From contig OW204004.1 of NCBI GenBank assembly GCA_934047225.1, positions 8,746,401 to 8,810,400 of the forward strand: a stretch of DNA of 64,000 bases. The letters are read 5' to 3'. The position numbers and the translations under genes are program-made. This document shows positions 50,606 through 60,500 of the stretch, in pieces (position 1 is the first letter of the stretch; every line of letters begins with the position of its first letter). The notes beneath the pieces were generated by a model, which did no database searches, was not told the origin of the DNA, and saw only the letters and a program-made list of their open reading frames with translations. Origin of the DNA: Ypsolopha sequella (lineage: Eukaryota > Arthropoda > Insecta > Lepidoptera > Ypsolophidae).

Positions 50606-50662
50606 GGCGCTTGGGCTACGTCATCAGGGCATCTGAGGACAGAAGTAATGTAATGGATATAA

Positions 50663-50765
50663 GAAGCTATAGTATCCCAGCGGCTCGTAGTCATGGCGCG
50701 GGTCTAGCGGGTGGGAGAGTCGCTGCGCTTGGGCTAACGTCATCAGGACATCTGAGGACAGAATG
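50663..50765 (-). pseudogene. Truncated tandem duplicate of FHIP exon 1
   Basis: Bases 50663-50765 repeat 50512-50645 (CAGCGGCTCGTAGTC, GCGGGTCTAGCG, GGGAGAGTCGCTGCGCT, CATCTGAGGACAGA) but lack the stretch from AGAGACAGCG to the ATG. The missing piece is bounded by GCGCT in the parent, so it fits a short-homology deletion after duplication. It lies upstream of the FHIP start, in the 5' UTR or promoter. Confidence 0.8.
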
Positions 50766-51746
50766 GACGTCGATTTACGGTAGGTAATTTATTGTAACGT
50801 ATGTTTATAACCCTTTATGTTATGCAGATCTATTTATTTATTATTTATTCATTCAACTTACATCTTTTACAGGACTAACCTAAGAGTATAGCTACTAACT
50901 TAAACATTATACAATTATCAACAAAAACACAAAATAAAAAAAAACATATATACACAACAGAAAATAATAGAGATAACACAAAGGTTTAGAACTAATTTAC
51001 GCATAACACAAAACACACAATGTAGCTTTTGTGAATTCATTCAAAGAGCAATGAAACACGTCAATGTTTTCCGCTACCTTATTGATAGTACGAAAGGCTC
51101 GGGCGCATCCGACAACAGTTTAGTTCGGGCACGTGGCTCCGGCACGCACAGCTTCAGCTTCACTTTTTTATTTGATTTACTTCTATTTTTATATTTCTCA
51201 TTTGTACATAACTTTTTTTCAATCACTATAGTTTTCCTAAAATTGGCCAAATATGATCTAATCAACATATCTTCATATTTTTCGGTCAACCAGTTTCGAA
51301 GATAAGGGGGAGACATACATATTTTTGTGATTTTTTCAAGATTTCTCGAAACGTATATATTTTTACAATCAGCTATTTAATATCTACAATTTGATATCCA
51401 CATTGTATTTTTTACACATGTTTTTCTACACCATGATATGTGGGCAAATTAATGCTATTTTTGTGCCAAATTCCAAGTCTTTATCTCTAACGGTGCTAAA
51501 GTTATAAGGCTGTGACATACGGACGGACGGACGGACAACGGAGTCTCACCATAAAAGTTCCTTTTCTACCTTTAAGGTACTACGGAACCCTAAAAAGTGC
51601 CTGTGCACGCACTACTAAAACCATAGCCAATCAGACTTTGTAATTTTAAGATAATATCTGTAAACCAACTCAATCACTTGAGATGTCAATCCCCCATTTC
51701 ACATTTAAGAATTTCAAGTTGAGGGATCTCAAGTGTAGAATGCAGC
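50766..51746. repeat. FHIP upstream region with an unclassified repeat
   Basis: 51480-51595 (CATACGGACGGACGGACGGA, TTAAGGTACTACGGAACCCT) matches a common lepidopteran repeat end; GGGTTCCG also appears at 30332. The 5' limit is unclear. Open frames at 51051-51316 on both strands are unsupported. The FHIP promoter and 5' UTR must lie in or beyond this region; no TATA or initiator was assigned. Confidence 0.4.
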
Positions 51747-51943
51747 GCTATGACAGAGTAAATATATCTATAGAATAGTAAATCTTAGTAAAACGCTCTG
51801 ATTCAAACTCACGCACACAGACGCGTACTCTACACGCCATTTCAGAGAAGTTCCTGGGAGTCTCGATACAAGCGTGTGTGAGTTCGAATCTGAGCATTGT
51901 ACTAAGATTCACTACTCTTTAAATATATTTACTCTGGCTATGG
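51747..51943. repeat. Hairpin MITE
   Basis: GCTATGACAGAGTAAATATA at 51747 pairs with TATATTTACTCTGGCTATGG ending 51943; the arms continue through AATCTTAGTA and CTGATTCAAACTCACGC with scattered changes. 197 bp. Confidence 0.75.
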
Positions 51944-52234
51944 TTGGCTGATTCGTCGTTTTAGTATCACAAAAAATATTTTCAAATCAGAAACTGGGCC
52001 GATTTCCAGCAGTAGAGTATAAGTATGAATAATGAGGACTAAGTTGAGGCTACAGAATAAATTAAATATGATTATATTACAGACTGTTATGAAACTGAAT
52101 TCTGAATGCATGATTATTTATAACTTTAGTACCTACTATACTATAATATTGCTGATTCTACTATAGGTTTTTTAAAAAGCTGGTTGGTTTGTTTGGCAAG
52201 AAGGAATTTGTAATACAATATACATGTTGCAGGT

Positions 52235-52375
52235 GAAGTTTTAGTCTCCCAGAGGGGTATTCAGGGGTTATCTGCTACGATCCTGACACACCTTTTTCGC
52301 TTCTTTCACATCCATCGATCTAGTGACTAGATTCTAGTCATACAAGCTCTTCTATTCAGGGTAGGTACTTATGAC
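52235..52375 (-). mobile_element. RTE-like LINE tail fragment
   Basis: On the minus strand: AGAAGAGCTTGTATGACTAG, GATGTGAAAGAAGCG and GTGTCAGGATCGTAGCAGAT, matching 21085-21160. A second reverse copy is at 53755-53990. Confidence 0.6.
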
Positions 52376-52380
52376 TTTGC

Positions 52381-52728
52381 CCTTAAGGTTAAACGTCAGT
52401 CGCTTAGCGCAAGGTGCATAACTTAACTTTGTTTTTCTTGCTTATAAATTTAAAATTTAAAAGTATTTTAGTCTGTGGCATTTTGGTGTATACACAATTA
52501 GTCATGAACTTCTCAAAACCAACTTAGAATGCTGTTTTAACTTTGTTTGGACAAGATCATGACTAATTGTGCATTAAATTTCAAACTCAAGCTTTATAAA
52601 CCTCACTAATACTGAACTATTGGCGTTAACTGCCACATACCAAAATGTTTTTCAGTTTTTAGCTTCTAAACAAGAAATACAAAGTTAAGTTATACAGTTT
52701 GCGCTAAGCGACCAATGTTTAACCTTAA
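52381..52728. repeat. Long-TIR MITE CTTAAGGTTAAACGTCAG, copy 1
   Basis: The left arm TTAAGGTTAAACGTCAGTCG and CTTAGCGCAAGGTGCATAAC mirrors the right GTTATACAGTTTGCGCTAAG and TGTTTAACCTTAA. The centre has ATTAGTCATGA / TCATGACTAAT. Same family as 54281-54668 and the half copy at 41568. Confidence 0.75.
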
Positions 52729-53325
52729 AAGTAATAAAATCTACAGATATTATACATGTCAAAACAAATTCTTGGTCTAAACTTAATTGCCAATAATACA
52801 CTACATGTTTTGTCACTCAGGAAATGTTTAACTTCAGCTTTACATGATAAAGAACTTCTAGTAACAATAAAACTTTGAGTGAACGCAGAATAATACAGTG
52901 CACAAAAGCCTTTAATATCTATCCCATAAGAACTATTTTTACAAACTTATACTAATATGTAATCAATAACACTACATGGAAGTAGCATAAATAATTATGC
53001 TGAAATGAACGGCCCAAAAGAATTTATTACAATGATAAATAAATTCATTGAGTTGTTTTACTCATTAATGGGCACTTTCACTTTCAACAGTCAGTCTCAC
53101 AGCTTGGTCACTAAGAAAACTTAGTCATGAAAGCCCATCTGCAGGGACATATACATACATATACAAGGAGGGCAGGGATCCAGGGGTTAAGAAGACCACC
53201 CATAAAACAGTATTCTACATATACAATACAATACAAAATGTAAGATGAGCGAAATAAACAATGAGATGATGCACTTTAAAAAGTAGAAACCATAAATATT
53301 AAAATTGTTAACCAGAAAAATTAAA
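52729..53325. other. Intergenic, nothing recognised
   Basis: AT-rich, no supported frame or repeat. Confidence 0.35.
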
Positions 53326-53602
53326 CATAAAATCAGTGGCGTGCACAGAACTTTTTCCGAAAAAGCAATCGGAAGGTCAAGTACGGCAATAAAAAAAATA
53401 TGAAAAAATTTAAATAACACTTTGAAAAAAAAAAGTTTGTATGAAAATGTTCACTCTAGGAAAGGCAGTGCCTACCCTGGCATCATACAAACTTTTTTTT
53501 TTCAAAGTGTAATAAAAAAAATTTCATATTTTTTTTATTGTCGTATTTGACCTTCTGATTGCTTTTCCGGAAAAAAGTTCTGTGCACGCCACTGCATAAA
53601 AT
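53326..53602. repeat. hAT MITE with perfect 8-bp TSD (element 53334-53594)
   Basis: CATAAAAT occurs at 53326-53333 and 53595-53602. Termini CAGTGGCGTGCACAGAAC and GTTCTGTGCACGCCACTG are exact inverted repeats, and the arms run about 110 bases to a centre near 53470 (TCACTCTAGGAAAGGCAGTG). 261 bp. Confidence 0.9.
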
Positions 53603-53754
53603 TAGCTGTGAGATTATACAATAATTTCATATGAATTTGTAATTTTTAATAGGAATTGAAGGTGATTTTTTGTTGAAACCCATCCAAATGTAAATTCTGA
53701 ATAATATGCTACTGATCAACAGTGATCAACATTAATTTATGTACAACATATACT

Positions 53755-53990
53755 CACGCCTGTCTCCCAGAGGAGTAGGCAGTGACTACTGATTTCCATC
53801 TGGTACGATCCTGACACACCTCTTTCGCATCTTCCACATCCATCAATCTAGTTATACAAGCTCTTCTATTCTGGGTACTTTTGACATTGCCCTTCTTCAA
53901 TATGTCACCAGTTTGGTCAGCATACATCCTTCTAGGGTGGCCTGGTCAATCTAGTATCAATTTCTTTTGTCACTATACTTTCATTCATCA
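53755..53990 (-). mobile_element. RTE-like LINE C-terminal fragment
   Basis: The reverse strand reads through CTAGAAGGATGTATGCTGAC, GAAGAAGGGCAATGTC, AGAATAGAAGAGCTTG and GAAGATGCGAAAGAGG, the same tail as 20990-21195 but without that copy's insertion. 5'-truncated. Confidence 0.65.
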
Positions 53991-54280
53991 TCTCTACAAT
54001 ATTAATTTACATCAGAAGATATAATGTTAGTAGTTCCTACTTGCGTTCCTGAGATATTTTTGTGCAGTGTGACCATACTGTATGACAGGTGGCAGTAATG
54101 TCTACTGTGCCATAATGCAGAGAAAATCAGATAAAGCTGTGTGAAAATATGAACAATGAAAACACCATTGTCTATAATAAGTGTTGCCGAAAGTCTTGGA
54201 CCAGTTTGTTTTAGCTTATTACAAAGAGAATTTAAAAAACCTTTACCCTAGTAAATTTAAACCCTTGTAGGTAAATGTCC

Positions 54281-54668
54281 CTTAAGGTTAAATGTCAGTA
54301 ACTTAGCACAAAGTACAGAACTTAACGTTGTTTTTCTTATTTATAAATTTAAAATCATTTTGGTATGTGGCATTTGACGCCAATAGTTCAGTATTAGTGA
54401 GGTTTGTAAAGCAAGAGTTTGAAATTGTATACACAATTAGTAATGATCATCTCAAAACCAACTTAAAATGTTGTTTTCACTTTGGTTTGACAAGATCATA
54501 ACTAATTGTGCATTAAATTTAAAACTCATGCTTTATAAACCTCACTTATACTGAACTATTGGCGTCTACTGCCATATACCAAGATGTTCATAAATTTTTT
54601 ACTTCTAAACAAGAAATACAAAGTTAAGATATGCACTTTGCGCTTAGCGACTGATGTTTAACCTTAAG
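54281..54668. repeat. Long-TIR MITE CTTAAGGTTAAACGTCAG, copy 2
   Basis: CTTAAGGTTAAATGTCAGTA pairs with CGACTGATGTTTAACCTTAAG; internal words GCCAATAGTTCAGTATTAGT and TGAGGTTTGTAAAGC / GCTTTATAAACCTCA pair as well. About 390 bp. Confidence 0.75.
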
Positions 54669-56317
54669 TAGCATTTCTAGGTTTTAAATTTTGAATAGAA
54701 GCCAACATCTTTTACTGAAACAATAAGAAGTTTCAAAATGACAGGCAAAATTGTTAATAAATTTTAATTGATCTCTTGACCTACCAGATTTTGAAATAAA
54801 ATACATAATATTTATTAATTTCCTTAAGGCAAAAATAAGAAAAAAACCTAAATATATTGAAAATTTTAACCTGCTCAGTTTGAGATTAGAAACAGGAAAA
54901 TTAATTAAAGAAGCTAAATATAAAATTAATGGTAACTTAATGGTATGACATAATGTTTAAATAATGCGCATATGAATCTTTTTCATTCTTTGGCAAAGGT
55001 CATATTTTTGTATTCATATTTCTGCTTTCTATACAATACAAGAAAGTTAATTAATGTCCGGTCGGCTACAGACAACCAGAATGACACCCTTAATTGCTTT
55101 TTGAATTTTTGCACATGATATAAAATGAACTTACACAGAATATGAATACTGGCAAAGATAAATAATTAGCAGATCAGGGGGGGTATCGTGCCCCCTTATC
55201 GACACTCTGACCAAATGTTTTTAAAGGACTGTGAAAATGACCATGTGAGGAAACAAACTAGTTCATATGAGTCATGCACTCATTGCAATGTAAGTCATAG
55301 TATGTTTTCCTTAAACAAAACATTATTGAATCATTTAAACAGGATGATGTGTAGTCACACTTACAGCAAACTTCCTTATCAATTGGAGATAAACATCCAA
55401 TTTCACACTTATTTATGTATCACCTAACTTTTAATATAAAACACTGAGCATCTCACAAATTAACACTTTTGATTTAGTTCTAAATAAGAGCTCAGAAACT
55501 AGAAGTTTAAATCTCATGTAACATCTGTGAACTTTACAAAGCCTTGAAATTATGGAGATATTGCTCGCATGACATTGTTTCTTGATACATTTAGCCACTT
55601 GTAATGGAGTGTAATATTAAACCTTACGCCATGCGCATGCACTATGCAACTGAAATATAGATAAAAAGACACTTACGACAGAGACTCGAGTCGAAAATAG
55701 ATGCTGGTCGCCGCAAAATAAACCACAGTGGGTTGGTTTGTTACTTGATACGCAATTGCGAGGGATCTTTCAAATCACGAATTGATTTACATTGGAAACT
55801 TTTCATTTGGTAAATGTGGTTCTGAAGTAAAAGTTTTGTCACTTTCCACTTGGATTTAATACAAAATTCACGAATTTTAGTTACGAAACTATCAAAAGAG
55901 ATTCTAAGCACTCATGACATGAAAGCAGAATAGATATCTGACAGTTCTTTTTTTTTATTATGGGTTGCCAGCCGTCGCATTTTGGATACCTTAAATTTTT
56001 ACTAATCATTTTATTAAATTAGTCAAATTATGTAGTAAATAAAATATAAATAAACAAAGATCTAGTGTGAGGTAGACAGGCCGACAGGCCAAGCTGTTAG
56101 GTTGATGTGTAAACTTTTGTTCTATCTCGTCTTTTTTGGTACTATTACCCTATTGTTATTAATTTAAATTTCAGTACTATAGATGTAATGCCGGGTAAAA
56201 ACGTTTCCAACCAAGTCGTTAAAATCGGCTTTTTTCGCTGCTAACCATATGTATGCATTGTAAACGGCTGGATACGGATGCTTTCATTTAATCAATATAT
56301 TTGTTTAATATACAGTG
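54669..56317. other. Intergenic, nothing recognised
   Basis: No conserved gene seen. A small GC-richer island near 55175-55200 (GGGGGGTATCGTGCCCCCTT) can form a hairpin. The 79-codon frame at 55188-55427 has two Cys-His pairs but no recognised fold. Confidence 0.35.
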
Positions 56318-56468
56318 GTGTCGATTCGGCGCAACACAACTCAACATATTTGACAGGAATAAACTTATTTTGAGCGTTCTGTCTTTGTCTTTTAGAAAGG
56401 AAAAGACAACGCTCAAATTAATTATAATCCTGTCAAATAAGTTAAATCGTGTTGCGCCGAATCGACAC
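56318..56468. repeat. Hairpin MITE GTGTCGATTCGGCGCAACAC
   Basis: GTGTCGATTCGGCGCAACAC at 56318 mirrors GTGTTGCGCCGAATCGACAC ending 56468; arms of about 65 bases (TTTGACAGGA / TCCTGTCAAA). 151 bp, 120 bases from the BEL/Pao element. Confidence 0.8.
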
Positions 56469-56589
56469 AATTGTAATAATTGTGATAACAATTTTATTGT
56501 GACAACAATTTTATTGTGACAACAATTTTGTGATAACCTGTTTATAGTTTTACAATTGTATCATTTTCTATGGCCATGAGCCTACAACG

Positions 56590-56594
56590 ATGTC
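56590..56594. repeat. Target site duplication ATGTC (left)
   Basis: Matches 63421-63425 exactly. Five bases is the usual length for BEL/Pao integration. Confidence 0.9.
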
Positions 56595-57059
56595 TGTTCG
56601 CGCCACTTCTTGTGGCTCTCATACTGCGGGGTAGTTGTGAATTAATATTTTCAACTGTCATTTTCGCTGCATCTCCACCCGCTTAGTTTTGGACGCAAAT
56701 CAATCAGTCGTCAATCAGAAGCCTTTCACGCCGGAGGTCTACGCTGATTGTCATTCGACTAGGTCCTACCTCGACCCTACCGCCCGCCATTTTGAGATCG
56801 CACCCGCTGTGCGCCTCATTTTCATCTATTACTATTACGAAGAAGATTAGCCGAGAAGAGCGCAACCAGGCACGAAGAGGAAGAAGAAAACCATCTTGGA
56901 GAACACCAGAGACTTGGTGGCTCAGGCGAAGCGTGGTTTGTGGTGCATGCAGCTCCTTCCCAAGGTCAGATCTTTCATCTTCGTAATTATTTCTCTTCAC
57001 TTCCCGCTATTTTTAAAACCTATGGTGATACAAAGCACTGCCGTCATATCGCGTGCTCA
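56595..57059 (+). repeat. 5' LTR of BEL/Pao element
   Basis: 465 bp with TG...CA ends. It carries the element's promoter; no clear TATA was assigned. Open frames inside it (for example 56704-57000) occur identically in the other LTR and are not genes. Confidence 0.95.
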
Positions 57060-57064
57060 TTTTT

Positions 57065-57082
57065 TGGCCATTCGAGCCGGAT
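57065..57082 (+). promoter_or_regulatory. Primer binding site, tRNA-Tyr-like
   Basis: TGGCCATTCGAGCCGGAT starts 6 bases after the LTR. It matches the complement of the insect tRNA-Tyr 3' end (as I recall it, TGGTCCTTCGAGCCGGAT) at 16 of 18 positions. Confidence 0.65.
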
Positions 57083-57545
57083 CTAGATCCATTTTAGGCC
57101 CTTTGATCTGCGATCTATAACCATTTTTTGGTATTTCCAACCGCTATCTTCATGTTCTTTGTCTAAAGAACACGTGAATTCCGCTCTAATTTTCACTCTG
57201 CCCGCAGTATTACCCCGCATTCCCGCTCTTATTTGCATTATCTATGCATTAAAACCCCGCATTCGTCAAAATATTAGTGATTCCATTTCCTATATACTGG
57301 AAATTATAAATTATCTACAGTGAAATACGCCATTCTGTTAATTTATCCGCTGCGATTATACCATTTGATCATTTCACAGAAAATATTATCTGCCTACCTG
57401 CTAATTCTTAATATTATCGAGAGGTACTCGTACACAGGTTCGTCCGCCGCCCGTGTTATCTCTAACTCATTAGCATTATTCTATGTTGTAGTCAGTATAA
57501 AACTTTCAATAGTTCTGGTACTTGCCTAACTTTGTACTATATAAC
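57083..57545 (+). other. BEL/Pao 5' leader
   Basis: Untranslated leader between primer site and gag-pol. It contains one upstream open frame (57320-57529) of hydrophobic composition with no recognised role. The packaging signal probably lies here. Confidence 0.5.
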
Positions 57546-60500
57546 ATGCCAAATTCCGCAGAAGCTGCAAAATTAAAGATGTCGTATAGTTTAAAGAAGC
57601 TTAAAAATAAAAGGCAAGAATTGTTTAATCGCCTTCAGAGAGTTTATGACTTTTCTAAAACCGCTTTAGAGGATGTTTCTTCGGCAGAATTGTTTATGGC
57701 CAATGTCGAAACTTTGGATACTGTACGCTCAGAAATTCATGTAATCATAGATGAAATTAATGACACAGAGGTATTGATAAATCCTAATTTTGAACCAAAT
57801 TATCAAAGTTGGTCAGCTTTTGAGGATCTTTACTCCCATTGCAAATACATCAACCGGAAGTTATCACATTCTTCGAAATCGGCTGACTCTAAAGTTAAAG
57901 CTCCACTTGACATGGAATGTCCCAAAAAACCTACTATCAAGCTTCCAAAACTGGAACTCGTTGGTTTTTCTGGTGAAGCTACTATGTGGCCAACATTCTA
58001 TGAAACATTTAAAACCACGATTCACGATAATCCGGACTTGACCGACAACGAACGAGTACAATACCTGATGGGTAAACTTTCTGGCCGGGCACTTTCGATT
58101 TGTTCTGGAATCACACCGAACGCAACTAACTACGACATAATCTGGAAAACACTCGTTTCTACTTTTCAAGACTCGCGTAGTTTAGCCACTACTTATTTGG
58201 ATCAAATGTTTGAATTTCGCCCTTTAACTACCGCTAGTTCAAAAAACTTGGACTTGTTTTTAGACAAGTTCTGTTCCGCTGTTTCGTGTTTAAAATCGCT
58301 GAATATTAAAGATCTTTCGGATTTTATCCTTATGTATTTGGCCCTTAAAAAACTTGATGTTGAAACCGCTCGTTCATTTGAAATGTTTAAACGTGGTTCC
58401 GATTTACCCCATTATGATGAATTAATATCATTTTTACGGGAACAAACTAAGATACTGAACCGCACTGCACCCGCAATTACCGCTCCCGCTCCGAACCGCT
58501 CCGTTAATAATAATAACAACAAAACCGGGTACAGTACCAAGTCAACCCATGCTTTTGTCTCCGCTTCGACCAATAATAATTGTTGTCCGCTATGTAAACA
58601 ATTAAAACACTATAATTTATATAAGTGTCCCGAATTTGTGAAACTAGATATCGAGAAAAGATTTCAGTTCATCAAATCTAATAACGGTTGCACCAATTGT
58701 TTAAGTATTACGCATAACAATTCCGCTTGTAAATCGTCTTATAATTGCCGCCATTGTAATTGTAAACACCATTCGATGTTGTGCCGCAAACAAAATGTGA
58801 TGAATACTCACACCGCGCTTGGTCAAAATATTACACGCACACATACGCAATCTTCGAGGATGGTGGATCCTGCCGTATCGGCGACTAACACAGAACATAT
58901 GACTAATGATTCTCAATCCGTACCAACTGCGAGTAATAATATTTCTTTATGTAACTTACAGCCTAACTCGCAGCGTAATGAAACATGCCTTTTAGGTACA
59001 ATTCAAGTGATCGTGAAAGATTCTAACGGTATGTCTGTCCGTCTACGTGCGCTCTGCGACCCTGCGTCACAATCCAGTTTTTCGACGGTTTCCTGTTGTG
59101 AGAAGCTTAACTTAAAATATGAAAAAATTCCCCGCGCTTTTGTTAAGGGCATCGGCTCCTCATCAAACCCAATTAAGGGTGCGACAAACCTTAAATTGTT
59201 TTCACGATTTGATGATTCGGTTTCAATTTCGCTTGACACTTATGTAATCGACCGTATTACCGACAACTTACCATCGGTGCAGGTGGATTTGTCTACGCTT
59301 TCATATTTAAAAGGTATCACACTTGCTGATGAAACCTTTTACTTACCGGGCGAGATTGATATTCTTATCGGTGCATCTTTATTCGCGGATATCTTGTTAT
59401 CAGGCCGCGTCTCTGGTCCCCCGGGTACGCCGACGGGATTTCAGACCATCTTCGGTTTTACGCTAATTGGTAATACGCCTGTTTACCAAAATACCGCATG
59501 TTCAATTTCGTTATGCTCTTATATGGAGATTGAACCGCCAATAGATTTTATTTTACAAAAATTTTGGCAATTAGAAGAGGTGCATTGTGAACCTGCTTCT
59601 AGTCCCGCAAATGATGAATGTGAAAAATTATTTATCAACAATGTGTCACGTGACCCCGCTGGTCGCTATTCGGTTTCTTTACCGTTCGCACGGAATCCTA
59701 ACATACTAGGAAACTCGTACCATCACGCAAAAAAGTGTTTTATGTCTCTTGAGCGTAGGTTTGTTTCTAACGCAGATTTACGTTCCGAGTATAACAATAT
59801 AATAAATGAATACCTAACTAAAGGTTACATATCCCCGCTTCATAATGATGACCAATTATCTCTTGGTTATTATATTCCGCATCATCCCGTAGTGCGTGTT
59901 GATAAATCAACGACAAAGGTGCGTATTTGTATGAATGCCAGTACTAAGACTGACTCCGCTGATGGTACTCGTGTCTCATTAAATGACACGCTGCACACAG
60001 GTGCTAATTTGCAAAACGATTTGTTTTTAATTTTACTTGACTTCCGCTTGTATGAAATCGCTTTTACCTCGGATATCAAACAAATGTTCTTACAAGTTTT
60101 GGTTAACGCCGATGATCGCAAATTTCAAAAGTTTTTATACCGCTTTGACACGTGTTCACCGCTTATCGCTTATCAGTTCAATCGCGTCTGCTTTGGACTA
60201 CGTAGTAGCCCTTTCCTTGCGATGAGAGTAGTCAGGAAACTCTGTGAGGATGGGAGTTCATCGTACCCGCTCGCCGCTACTGTAGCCGCACGAAACTGTT
60301 ACATGGACGACATCTGCTATAGCACGCCCACCGTGCAGGGCTCCTTACAGCTCAGAGATGAGCTGGTAGGATTGCTTAAGGCCGGTGGCTTTGAGCTCGT
60401 CAAGTGGTCTAGTAACTGTCAACAGTTACTTGATACACTGCCTGATACTCACCGCTTAAATTCTAGTAAGAATTTTGAAGAACAAACTCAAACTCTTAAA

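Noticed and set aside
50841..51000. An A-rich stretch considered as a retroposed poly(A) tail.
   Set aside because: No adjacent gene-like sequence or target duplication could be seen.
56704..57000. A 98-codon minus-strand frame, found again at 63065-63361.
   Set aside because: It lies wholly in the LTRs and is duplicated only because the LTRs are.
57320..57529. A small hydrophobic frame upstream of gag-pol considered as an extra retroelement gene.
   Set aside because: No known BEL/Pao element has such a gene, and the frame has no motif; it may at most be an upstream ORF.
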